From positions 2,104,553 through 2,168,552 of the forward strand of contig NC_051093.1 of assembly GCF_901709675.1 (NCBI RefSeq): a stretch of 64,000 nt of DNA, given 5' to 3'. This DNA is from Syngnathus acus. Lineage: Eukaryota; Chordata; Actinopteri; Syngnathiformes; Syngnathidae. The notes under the pieces were generated by a model. The model was not told the DNA's origin. It saw only the letters and a list, made by a program, of their open reading frames with translations, and made no database searches. Numbering within the stretch: position 1 is the stretch's first letter; the number at the start of each line of letters is the position of its first letter. The translations under genes and the position numbers were made by a program. This document shows, one piece after another, positions 28,227-39,792 of this stretch.

Positions 28227-30062
28227 GAGACCCCCATCCTCTTCTTTCATTATTTTTTTTTATTTTTGAAAGATGAATCCCCCCTGTCACTCTCTTCCTC
28301 GCCATCGAGCTGTCCCTTCTGTGCCGCTCATGTCCGCCTCGGCTCTAATCCCAACTTGTCCTTTTCCTCCTTTTTTCTATTAAAGAACTGTCGATAAAAG
28401 CACTTTACGTATCTCTGTGCCCTCCTTCCCGTCCGTTGGAGCCCGTCCCGTAGAGGGCATCGCCCCTGACGGGGAAGGCAAGACATTTAGCTCATACCCC
28501 GTCCCGTTTGTCCATGTTGTAAATGCTAAAAAAAAGAAAACAAAACTGAAATGTTACGTGAATTTCTAAATACAATAAAGATTGATATGAATTTGCTCTT
28601 TTTTACTTCTTTATTCCTACTAAATTTGAAAAAAATATTCAAATACACTTATCTTGCATTCGCGTCTTGTGTCCGAAGACATGCGACAGACTTGTGGCCC
28701 TCCTTGACATGATTGCTGTTCTGGGAGTGTGTGTTTTATTGCGGCGCTGCTGCGGTTTGTACGACATGCAAGGAAAACGCAGCCCTCTTGGAGGCTTTGC
28801 TTTATTTGGAAGCCAAGCGCTCGCTCGCCTTGGCCTCGCTCCTTTGGCTTCTTTAGCACCGTTAGCATCCACAACAGTATTGGCGCTTTTTGTGACATCA
28901 TATCTCATCCAGCTTACTCTACTTTTGTTTTTGTTCTTTACACTCGAGATTTACATTCAACAGTGTTCATGTTTCTAGATTCAAAATTGACCTTTAATCT
29001 TTGCACAACAGCCATCTTAAAGATTTTAACGGACATTTTTCCACCAAATGTCTGAGCTAGCTCAGGTAAAAGGTCGGATTGTGTGACTGCTCTAGTTCGT
29101 GACTAAAAATGGTGATTTACTGGATTGTTAATTTCATGTTGGGTAATCTCCTTTTAGGGATAAAAAGAAGGAATCATCACAGTGGGATGATATCTTTGAA
29201 GATAAGACGGTAATCTTTCCATCATGGAATTAGACATTTGGCCAAGTTAGATGGATCTTCCCTCCCAACCTGGAATTACAATTACAATGGTTGGAGGCTG
29301 AGCCGGCTCCGCTTACAGCCTGAGAGGCACGCGGGGGTCACTCGGGATCAACAAAAGCACTTCCTGTCCTGGAGACGTGCCGGCATAAATCGGAGCCGAG
29401 GCAATGGATGAGTTTCAGTCAGTCGGAACCCAAATGGAAAGTCTGACTTTTTTAAAAAGATGTTTTTATCGTACAAAGACTGCTGTTTTTCTTCTGGAGG
29501 CTTACACAATATAGTAACAAAATGAGATTTATACTTGATTACTTTCCATCAATGCCAATCAATACCCTCCCCGAATCATAACGGCACTGACTCAGCAAAC
29601 TGACCTCTCACTGGGCGGAAGCTGTAAACAGGATGTGATGATGGCTAAATGGACGGGCAGCTGCGGTTCTTTTGCGAGACGGCCGGGGGAAAGGCACCAG
29701 TCTGCTCCCACAGGAAGCAGGAAGTAATGCCGCTTTAATTGCTCTCAAAAGAGTCGTAACTCAAAGAGGAAATGTGTTTATGCCAGCGGCAGGCCTCGCA
29801 TTTGGTGCCTGGGCCCGCAAGGCCTTTCGATTTGTTGTCACTTTGGTGACAAACAGAACTCGAATCATCACTGTTGCCACACTCATCTTGAAAAACTAAG
29901 TGTTACCTCCTTAATTGAAAATAGTGACTCAACGATTTGTCATGTGTTTGTCATTGTTGCAGTGTAATATTGTGAGCAGCGATTTTCTGTGTCGTTCGCT
30001 CTGTCGTCTATAGAAGGCGCTGTTGCTTCAAATTGTATTTTTCAATAATTGCACGATATGTA

Positions 30063-30093
<31 letters not shown>

Positions 30094-30546
30094 ACATATT
30101 ATATATATATACGTATATATATATATTATATATACATATATATTATATATATATATAATATATATATATATGTATGTGTGTGTGTATGTATATGTATATA
30201 TACAGATATGTATGCGTGTATACATGTATATATATATATATATGTGTATATAGATGTATTATTGCATTTATTTCATACAAAGAGTACAACACTATAATTT
30301 ACATAATAGTAGGAAGCACCTACGACTGATAGTTTTGTATCAAAACTCGCAGGAAACATTCCTAAATGTTTGAACAGAATGTGAAGAGGATTAAGTTGCA
30401 TGATTAATAGAGTTCAGAGGGGAAAAAGTTGTATTTTTGAGTAAAAGTCATAACAGTTGCGATAAAATCCTACTTTTTATTCAAGGAAAAATAAAGTATA
30501 GTAATTTTGTGTGCAGTGTCATGTCCACATGAGTCCATCTGTCTCT
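28227..30546. other. Intergenic; jpt1 3' UTR, then gene-free
   Basis: The jpt1 3' UTR ends near the AATAAA at about 28572. The remaining ~1.9 kb has no exon I can support. It contains the AT-rich microsatellite at 30060-30245. This is also where the human-17q-like gene order stops. Confidence 0.5.
30060..30245. repeat. Interrupted (TA)n microsatellite
   Basis: About 185 bp of TA, TATATG and TATAC dinucleotide-type repeat. It gives YI-rich open frames on both strands that are artefacts. Confidence 0.9.
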
Positions 30547-31569
30547 TTATGAGCTTTCTTTGTCTTTCTGGGCCAGGCTGGCGATGGCGTGGGCCAGGTT
30601 GTTGATGGCTTCAATCTTCCTCTCTTCGAGTGCTTTCTGCTGGGCCCACATCCTCAACTTCCTCTCCTGCAGCTCCATGTACAGCTGCAGGACGTCCTGC
30701 GGCGGCCTCGGACCACATGATGTTGAGGAAATCGCAGGGGGAGGCGACGGCAGAATGGGCGTGAATCTCTTGCTGCTTACCTTGGTCTTGTCCATCTTGG
30801 AACCCCGTCCAGCCGGCGCGTCTTTCCCCAGGACTCGGTGCATGGCCCCAAAAAACTCCCAATGGACGGCAGCCTCCCCCAGCCTCTTGGCCCGCTCGGC
30901 GTTCTTTCTGTAGGTGGTCAGCATGTTCCTCCATTTCAGGTCGCACTCGTGGGCCTTGACATCCACGTTGGCTGCTCCCTTCTCCCTCAGACGGGCATTG
31001 ACACCCTCGGCCACTGTCTCCCAAAGTTTCTTCTTCTTGCACACGGGCTGTTCAAAAGCCTGGTCCATTTCCAGACGGGTGTTGACCAGATGCCACGTCG
31101 CCTGGAGGGTCCATATGAACTCTAAAAGGGGCAAGAAAAATTGAAATTAGTTTGACTTCCCTCGCCCCTGCCACTTCATCTAGCTGTTCCAGTGGGGTCC
31201 CAAGGCATTCTCAGGCCCCGGGAAAAATGTTAAAAACCTTTTCTTTGTATTAAATTTGGGTGGGAGATGGGGGGTATAGGATCCTGAACATAACTTATTT
31301 TGAATAATGTAGTGAATTTTTAAATAAGTTTTTTAATTAGTATAAATCAATCAATCAGCCCTAATATTTAATTTTTAAAAAGTCTTAATAGTATCATAAT
31401 TTGTACTGTTGTGAAACCTAATATCAGTCATATCCAGTGATTTTGTTTTTCGCTTGCCCACTCCTCCTCCTCATCGATGCTTCGATGAAATAAAAACTTC
31501 AACAAGATACCAACCCGCTTTGGTTTCTTCGGCGTCCACCATGGACACTGCCGCTTCCTTCTCCCCCAT
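30547..31569 (-). CDS. Myb/SANT-like DNA-binding domain protein
   Basis: Two coding exons, 31569-31515 and 31121-30547, total 630 nt, 209 residues. Residues about 19-105 form a trihelix-type Myb/SANT-like domain: conserved Trp in FIWTLQATWHLVNTR, CKKKKLWETVAEGVN, and DLKWRNMLTTYRKNAERAKR. After a Ser/Pro-rich linker, residues about 150-205 (VLQLYMELQERKLRMWAQQK and following) look like a coiled coil with charged repeats. This architecture (N-terminal SANT, C-terminal helix) is shared by NAIF1/MSANTD-type and Harbinger-transposon-derived regulators. I infer nuclear DNA binding and self-association; the target is unknown. It is head-to-head with armc5, 917 bp apart. I do not recognise a specific human orthologue. 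Confidence 0.8.
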
Positions 31570-32486
31570 TGCCTACCTTTGAATAACAATTGTTTCGGTA
31601 GTCTCCGTATTGTTGCAAAATCACAAGCATTTCGGTGAATGCGATGTCTCCATCGTTGAGATTAACAACCCCTTGGTTATAATGCCCTTCTTGCATTGGA
31701 CAATCCGGGTTTACGGCGAAACACTTGGCAGCTCAGGGAAATGTAGTCTATTTTATTCCACACGCAGTCGAACTGAACGGTGTTATTCACATGAATAAAA
31801 CTACAATCCCGAGAGGCCACGTACCGTATTGTGTTAGCGTTGCAACTCGGTTTGTAGTTTCGTCAAGCTGTAAACGTACAATAGAAAGCGACCCGGCGTG
31901 AAGGTTGGACTACAACTCCCAGCATTTATTAAACCGAGTCCTCCTCCGCGCTCCCTGCTTCTTTCCCAGAGCGCCCCTGTTTTCTTGTTTGGCTAAAGAT
32001 GGCGTTAGCGGCTAACACAGGCGATTGCATTTTGTGTCACACAAACTATTTGGACAGTTGCGGCACAGCAGCTAGTAATCATAGCTTTGCCTCGTCACTC
32101 GGTGTGTGAAAATATGTTACATTGGACAGACACGCGTCAGGGTGCCCGGAAAACGATTGGCTGGCCTTCGACACGACATAGGCCTGTTTTGCGGGAAGCG
32201 GAGGGAAAGCGATCGGAACTCTATTTCCCATCAGCAACCGCAGCATCAGGTGGTACAAGTTTTTTTTCCTCTACCGCAATATGTAGTTTTCCAGCCATGT
32301 GAGCGTCTTTTATTTGGTTTTTTGTTTTTTAAAAGAATCTATGACCTCAGTCGAAGCATCAATGGACCTAAAAATGTAATGAAATGCTCTTAAAAGCCTC
32401 CAAACGGTGGTATGTGTTGTATAAATGAAATCTTAAACAAAAGTGACGCACAAAATTAAGCCGAGAGGCTACCTGTAAAAAGAACC
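31570..32486. promoter_or_regulatory. Bidirectional promoter SANT gene/armc5
   Basis: The spacer between divergent ATGs contains three ZNF143/SBS-type motifs, consensus ACTACAAyTCCCAGmATGC. They are ACTACAACTCCCAGCATTT at 31909-31927 (+), ACTACATTTCCCTGAGC at 31747-31731 (-) and ACTACAATCCCGAGAGG at 31800-31816 (+). ZNF143/THAP11 sites mark TATA-less bidirectional housekeeping promoters. A further partial match (CTATTTCCCATCAGC) lies near 32221. Confidence 0.65.
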
Positions 32487-35400
32487 ATGACTGCTTTACC
32501 TATGCAATGTGGCCGAAAGGCTTCTCGAGCACCTTCCAGCAGGGAAGGTTCTCTGTCAGCGCCAGAGTCCTCCTTGACCTGGTGCTTGACCCACCTGAGC
32601 AAGCCCCCACCTGACTTTCAAAGTGAACTGGAAAAAAGGTTCAGATTCTCCCAGTGGCGAGCTTTGGTGGCCATCCGAACACAGCACATAAAGGGGGACA
32701 AGGCCGGCATCACCCGCTTTCGGGCTCAGGGGGGACTGCGGCCCTTGCTGGACCTACTCGGCCAACCGGGGTGCTCCAGGAAGACTTTGGACCTGACCCT
32801 CAGCATCCTGGCCAACTGCTGCACTGAGCTGGAGACGCGCATTGAGGTGAGAGAAAGGATCCACTCACACTGCAATTATTTATACAGTTGCAAGAAAATG
32901 GTTTTAAACCCTCTGGTGTCACAGAGGAAGATGCTAATTTGTGCAGAAATTCAAGTCATCCTAAAGGGTTCCCATACATTTTCTTTTAACTGTATCTTTC
33001 TTTCAAACAATGAATCTTTATGAATTTCCAATGTAGGTTCGCAAGCTTGACGGAATAAATATTATTGGTGAGTTTCCTTTTTAGATATTTTCATGAAATG
33101 TTTTTGTGGCGTAAATCAGCACCTGTGCATGTACTGTACACACTTCACGGCATCTTGACAAATGTCCTTGTTGCCTCAGTGGACGTGATGAAGAAGAACG
33201 TGGCCCAGGAAACCATCCAGAACCGAGCCGCACGGGCTTTGGGGAACCTGGCCATGGATTCTGAGAGTTCGGCGCTCATTCACTCAGCCAGTGAGTCCCT
33301 GAGTCCGCACGTTAGATATTGATGTCACATTAAGATGAAATCAGACATGTCAGGTATCGCGATGCAATTGCCACATCGATGCTAGTGTCAGTAGCCTGTC
33401 TATGGCGTTTTACATAATGTTGTCCTTTTTGCCGCTCAGGTGGCGTTCCTCTCCTCCTCATGTGCTTGTCTTTGTCATCCGCCCCGTCGTCGCCCACCGC
33501 TGCGCCGCCCAAAGAGGCCTGCCCCAAACTGGAGTGCGCCCAGTCGGCCTCGCGGGCGCTCCTCTACCTCTCGGACACGCCCGCCAACCGCCTGTCTCTG
33601 CTCACTCAGGGCGCCCTCTCGGCCCTTGCCCCTCTCATCGCTCCGGAGTACCCTCAAAACCTGCGGCGAGCGGCCCTCAGGACTCTCCACGAGCTCACCC
33701 GAGGCTGCGGCCCCGAATGTGCCAAGGAGGTGTCCCGCTCGGGGGTCTTGGCGCAGCTGGGCGTCATTGTGTCCGGAGAGGCCGAGAAGCCCTTGGAGGA
33801 GCTGGCTCTGAAGACTTTGGCCAACTTGTGCTCCCAAGGATGCCTTCGTCCCTTGGTGGGCTCCCTGGGGGTAATCCCCAAGTTCACAGCGGAGGCAAAG
33901 AAGGACCCCCTCAAGTCGGGGGTCTTCCTTAAGGCGCTGTGCCTCTGCTGCAAGGAGGCGGTCAATCGCGTCAAGGTGAAAGAGAGCGGCGGGCTGGAAG
34001 CGCTGGTGGGCTTTCTGGCAGCGCACCCGGGTCACCCCCTAGCCCGGCTCGCCATTCTGGCCTGTGTGGACTTTGTCTTCGACGAGTCGGCCGTGGAGCA
34101 GCTGCAGGAGTTGGGGCTGGTCCCCCTGCTGGTGGCCCGGCTGGAGGAGCTCAACACGGGTGAGCAGACGGACTCAGCCGGCACCTCGGCGGGTTCGTCT
34201 CATGGCGAGCTCCTGTCGTCGTCGTGTTTGGACTCATTCGACTTTGCGCCTTTCGAGGACTGCAAGAAGGAGGAGGTCAACAGGGAACAAGGCTCCTCAA
34301 GCTTTTTGAGTCTCAGGTGCGACACATCCCAGCACAGTATGTTTTTACACCAACACGGGTCCTCTAACATTTTTTTACATTCATTACACAATTTACACAA
34401 ATTAGTCCATACTTTTTTTACACATTGTTTTTGCATCCAGGTCGTGGCTGCTGTCCGAGGGTATGATCTCCTCCGAAGAAGACTTGCTGGATTCCTCGAG
34501 CAGCGCAGATGGCGACTGGGCGGCATCACCCCCTCAAAGCTCACCGAACCCCGAAAGCCCCGCCCCGCTTAAAACCTGCTCCTCTTTCAACGCCGCTACC
34601 TCAAAGAACGATGCTCCCAACTCCTCGTCGACGCCGATGAAAGCCGGTGATCCGCCCCCCCGGACCCCCCCTGTTGTCTCGCCCTCCTCAAAAGCCGCTC
34701 ACCCAGCCTCCCCTCCCAAGTTCTCTTCACCCCACAGAAGGCGGCAGCGGGCGTACTTGACACTTTCCCCCACGGCGAAGCTCGCCGTCGACACGCCGCC
34801 ATCGGTGCCTCGGCGCTTCGCTTACCAGCACCCGTACCACCCCGAACCCTGGACACCCGAATCGCCCGTGCTTCTGCTGCTGTCTCGTTTCTCCCACGGC
34901 GCCGACCCCAGCCCCGCCCTGGTCACCTCTGGCGCCGTGCGGGGCCTGCTGCGATACCTCGGTCAGCACCGGGACCGCAGCAGTCGCTGCTTCCGCCTGC
35001 TGTGTCGCCTCACCTGCAACCCCAGCTGCCTCCAGGCGCTCCTCCGCACCGGAGCGGTGGCGCTCATCCACCACCACCTCTGCCAGAGGGACGGCGTGAA
35101 AGCCAAGGTTAAACAGCTCGGTAAGATATAGGTTGTGGAGCCAGCCATGTTGGATGTGATGTCAAACTTTGTGGGCACGGTCCATACAACGTTGCGTAGT
35201 CCCCTGGAACACAACATTACCGGCTGACCCTATGCCAATCTTGTCGGGAACACCGGGTTTGGTTGAACACGAGCAGTTTGCAACGTTGTCCTGTTTTGCG
35301 CAGGCGGGACTCTCCTCAACAATCTGCACATCCAATGCGAGTCGGCGTTTGGCGCGGGGGTTCTCTCACACGTCATGCTATCGGGCTCCGAGTCAGACCG

Positions 35401-36864
35401 AGTCAACTGCGCGCTGTCTCTGCCTTTAATTAGCAGGTGAGTCGGTCCTCTTTGAACCGCCAAAACGGCCGCTCCCAGGTTTGGCTTTCAGACATAAAAT
35501 TAAATCAGTCAATTATTCGGTTAGCATGACTTTTTATTTTTTACGTTCAGCCTTGGAATGAATTAAGATCCCCACAGTAATGGTGATTTCCTTTTTCTGT
35601 TAGCAACAAGCCCCTGTTGCGGAGACTCCTCCTGGACTCCGGCAGCCTTCTCTTGGCCCTGCAGCCTCTCAGTTGCTGCGACGATATGGACACCCACACC
35701 GCCGATTGTAGACGTCTGCTTTCCACCTGGCCGGACGCCTCACTCCACTCGCTCTACTCCTCCCTCCTGATTGGCTGCCTGTCTTCCCTGGTGTCCAGTG
35801 TCCAACTGCTCCCTGATGCCGGACGCTTGATGAAACTCCGTCAAAGTGAATCAGCGGCACCCCCTCCCTCTAAGAAGCCCCGTCACGTTCGCGTCTGCCC
35901 GTACATCACTTCCAACTTTGACCTCCTGCTGATTCTGGATGACGGGGCCGAGGTCCCGGCCAACAGGGAGGCCGTGGCCGGGTCTGGTTCTGAGTACTTC
36001 AGGGCTCTGCTGAAAGGCGGTTTCGGCGAAGCCAAATCCAGACAAGCCATCCGCATTAAAGACGTGACCGAAGGCATGCTGGTACCGGTGCTGCACCACC
36101 TGCACGGGTGCCGGACGGCGGCATCGAGCCAGGCGGACGAGTGCCAGTTTTTGGACTCGTTGATACTCGAGGGGCTTGCTCGCTGCCAGTCGGAGGATTT
36201 GTCCTTCCAGAAATCTCCATTAGGTGAGACCTTGATGGGAGCGTGTCGATTCATGGCCACGGAGCTTCAAAGAGAAATGGAGGAGCTCTGTGTGGTTTGT
36301 CTTCTGTTGACCATGGTCGAAGATCATGCGGCAGGAGGAGAACAGGACAGCACTGAGGAGCACCTGGCCAGCAGGACGTCGGAGATGGACCTGACTTGCG
36401 TTCAACTGCAAATCGAGACTCTTTTAGAAAAGAGCATGAAGACAACGACTTTCTTGAACAAAAAAGAGAGCAAAAACATCCCAGCAAGGAAAGTTGAGGC
36501 TATTTGTCAAATTCAAAGTTTGAAAACCTGCTCAGAAAAAGAGAAGTCAGAGTTGGAAAGCTCAGCTCGGAAAGCAGAACTTACGGACTCCCTTCAACCG
36601 ACGGGGAAAGAACCAGGAAGGGGTACGCGAGGGGTCCCGTCTGCACTTTTGCCGCAGGTGTACTGCTTGGCGCAGCGCTACAATTACCCGGCGCTGCGTC
36701 GAGCCTGCCTGGCGTTGCTGCTGGGCTGTCGGGACGTGGGTCGGCAGCCACGCTTCTCAGCAGACGAGGCTGCCGACTGCCTGCGAGAGACCGCCAGGCA
36801 GGCCGACTGCGTTGACACGCTCAAGCAGGATCTTCGCGGTCTGGCTGCAGACGCGCTAAGCTGA
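32487..36864 (+). CDS. armc5: Armadillo repeat-containing protein 5 (ARMC5)
   Basis: ARM-repeat and BTB protein that acts as a CUL3 substrate adaptor targeting the largest RNA polymerase II subunit, and is an adrenal tumour suppressor in human. Exons: 32487-32846, 33037-33067, 33180-33290, 33440-34316, 34441-35120, 35304-35436, 35604-36864; total 3453 nt, 1150 residues. The N-terminal half is ARM repeats: [69 protein letters not shown] second ARM block includes [20 protein letters not shown] and [17 protein letters not shown]. The BTB region begins near residue 826 ([20 protein letters not shown]). The protein is longer than human (935), partly because of a low-complexity insert near residue 962 that has intron-like ends (36295-36657). 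A polyadenylation signal lies at 37574-37579. Confidence 0.93.
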
Positions 36865-38971
36865 GAACCCAAGAAAGATTGTATGCGTGTTTTTGTTTTC
36901 TTTTGGAGGGGACTGCATTCTTTTTTTCTTCCATTTTCTTCTGCCACCTCATCAAGTATCACTGAAGATTCTTTGGCATATTGTGTGAAGTTTGGAAATC
37001 TGTAAGGATTTTAATGCTACCTCTTCACTCAACCTTGGACATAATTTTGTGAGACATTAATAATTTCATACGTCATACTTCAGGACAGATTTTCTTTCAT
37101 CAAAGGATAATTGTAAATTTATATTATTTAGGATTAGTTATACCTTAAACTATGAGTAATGGGCAGTTAAAATTGTAAGTAAATTTTATGGGGACACCTT
37201 GATGAATTCAAGGCTGTCTCATAATTGGCGATGACATACAGTACTTCCGTTTGTTTTGGGATTTTCTTTTAATGAGGTAAAGGTCTGTCTCTGTTGCTTT
37301 TGTTTCAACTTGTTTTGCTGGAAGTACGACGACAATCAACCTCATGTCTTCTTTATTTTGTACATAGTGATCATACGGAGATGGTGTAGATTTCACCTGC
37401 ACGGTATCAACTCCGTGCCACTGAAATATAAAGATTTACGACACTTGCCATGCTGTGTTCTGTGTTTTATTTACTAAGACTAAGTAAATTTAATTAATTC
37501 CTGTGGACCAATAATTCAATACAAGGGATGCTAACTTGCCAGACTACATACGTCCACTGTTTTTTTTTTCTTAAATAAACTTTTGTTGGTTGTCTTTCTT
37601 ATCGATAAAACTGATAATACTTAAATTAAAAATGTGTGTTTTTTTTTTTTTAATCCTGTTTTGAGGAAACTATTTTAACACGTCAACGTAAATCAGAACA
37701 TTTGAGCTCGATTTGTTTGCCTTGATCAGGTTGATCTCATCTCTGCACCACCTACAGTAGCTCAGTAACAAAATGAATGTCACTCTATATTATCAACAAG
37801 ACGAACTAATTGGCATTTTAAGAGTGTGTGGCGTATGTTTACGATTTAAGAATCCGTAGGCAATGTTCTAAAATAAGGTAATTTCATAAGCGGGCAACAC
37901 GGCGCCATCTTGGTAGAGGAATTCAACGTCATCTTCGGCGCCATCCTCCTCACCTGTCTGAATGGTAAAGCGTTCGTTCTTAAAAAGCTCATTAATAAAA
38001 AATAAAATAAAATAAGCTCATTAATCGTCCCGTTAGCTCAGTGTCAGTAATTTGAGTAGTTCCAAACTTTTGACAACGTTCGATGACGTGTCGTCGGGAC
38101 GCCTGAGGCAACTTTCAGACCTGTAGCTAACCAGCTTTAGCTGAGTTGCTAATGTTAGCATAATGTTGTGAACATGACCCCAATATTATTTTATAAACCT
38201 TAAGCCTGCTTTAAAAAAGCTGTTTTACATATCGTTTTTATTTCTTTGAGTCACAATATAGTTGGTAACTTGGTAGGATAAGTAATTATGCTGAGCAGCA
38301 GGTTACTTAGTGTACAACAGAAGTATCAAACTCAAGGCCCGGGGGCCAGATACGGCCCGCCACATCATTTTATGTGGCCCGCGAAGACAAATTGTGCATC
38401 AAATTCGTGTCATAACTAGAATTTCAAATGGTGTTCACTTTTAATCATATCTGTTTTTTTAAATATTTGACCAGTTTTTACTCATCTGATTTGAAAACGA
38501 GTTATTTGTAAGTTTTTCTTGTAGCTTTTACTGTATATAATATGAGCTGCTCATACATTTATTTGGGTTGACAGTCATAATGGCCCTCCGAAAGAAGCTA
38601 TGACTACAATGCGGTCCGCGAAAAAAAACGAGTTTGACACTCCTAGTGTACAATATTCAAGGAGTGTGTGCAGTGTTTAAAACAAATCATTTCCTGAAGA
38701 AAAATCTGAGAAATTTGAAATTAAACACATTTAAGCTGTGTTGTATGTTTATTTTTGAACCAGCATGGTAATTTATAGTAAGTCTCAAAAATGTTTGATA
38801 TGATTGCCGAAGATAGTGTTAAAAATACACCAACTATAGGTGCTTTTTTTCAGTCTTTGTTAGTGCTCTATCTTGGTACTGCTGCCATGAAGAAATGATC
38901 TGACGCTTGAATTGGTGCATAAGATGATGTTTATTTCAGAGCAAGACAACACTGCATGGCTGGAAGGCCCC
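36865..38971. other. armc5 3' UTR and spacer to cox6a2
   Basis: The armc5 3' UTR reaches the AATAAA at 37574-37579. Beyond it lie a short GC-richer patch with GCGCCATCTTGG (37902-37913) and a hAT-type MITE at 38318-38645. No coding exon is supported. Confidence 0.5.
38318..38645. mobile_element. hAT-like MITE with 8-bp target duplication
   Basis: The termini CAGAAGTATCAAACTC and GAGTTTGACACTCCTA are imperfect inverted repeats of the CAGGGGTGTCAAACTC type. They are flanked by identical 8-bp direct repeats GTGTACAA (38310-38317 and 38646-38653), the duplication length of hAT elements. The interior (GGCCCGGGGGCCAGATACGG, TGTGGCCCGC) is the usual non-coding body of this fish family. Confidence 0.85.
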
Positions 38972-39792
38972 TCAGTGATGGGAGCTCTCATAACCGTCGG
39001 GCAGAGCGTTGGCATGAGAATTGTGAAACAGCGAGTGGTTGCCATCGCCCCATGGGAATTTCTGTTGGGAGACAGCGGTGAGTGATGTCTGAGTATTGCC
39101 ATAAATCTCGACCCGGGCGCACAGCGATGCAATACAAATAATGCCGAGGGAGTGTCAAGGGGCCACTCACCTTGGTGCGGATGCGGAGGTGTTGGTAGGG
39201 CACAAATTCTGGCGGCTCGTGCGAGTGGGCCTGCATCTTCATGTAGGCGTTGGCTATGCACACGGCCACGCCGGGCAAGGCCAGCACGAAGGTCAAGATC
39301 TTCCAAGTCCTCGCTGTGGAAAGGTCGGCAGCATGAATGAAATCTTTTCACGGTGGTCCATGATGAATTCCATTTGAATGCCAGCTAGGGAGCAAGGACG
39401 CGTGTGCTGGCTGCCAGCTTTAAAGTTCCTCATTAGCTACAAGCTGCATTTCAGCATGAATGTGACTGTAAGTGGGGCTATCTATTGCTAGCGGCAGGTG
39501 AGTCACAATTCATATGTGCCACAGATATTTTTTAACATTCTTTGACAGCAGGTGTCAACGTGCATAAATACTGAACTTCCTGTATTTATGCTTCCCATTG
39601 TTGAAGGTGCGTCGGATATTGGGAAAAAAACAAAGCCAAGGAACCCGCTGAGGCTTTGGTGAGGACATGCTTGTGTTCAAATTCTGATTTGGCGGCCTTT
39701 GTTTTTGTGAGTGTGAAGACGTTCTGACCTCCTCCCTCATGACTCGAATGCGACGCTGCGGCAAGCACCCGCCGAGCAGCCGACAACGACAT
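38972..39792 (-). CDS. cox6a2: Cytochrome c oxidase subunit 6A2 (heart/muscle type)
   Basis: Nuclear-encoded single-span subunit of respiratory complex IV in the inner mitochondrial membrane. Exons on the minus strand: 39792-39729, 39313-39171, 39061-38972; total 297 nt, 98 residues against 97 in human COX6A2. The first exon gives a basic presequence ([16 protein letters not shown]). The second holds the transmembrane helix ([20 protein letters not shown]) and [14 protein letters not shown]. The third holds [20 protein letters not shown] and ends SSHH. Adjacency to armc5, as in human 16p11.2, favours COX6A2 over COX6A1. Confidence 0.95.
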
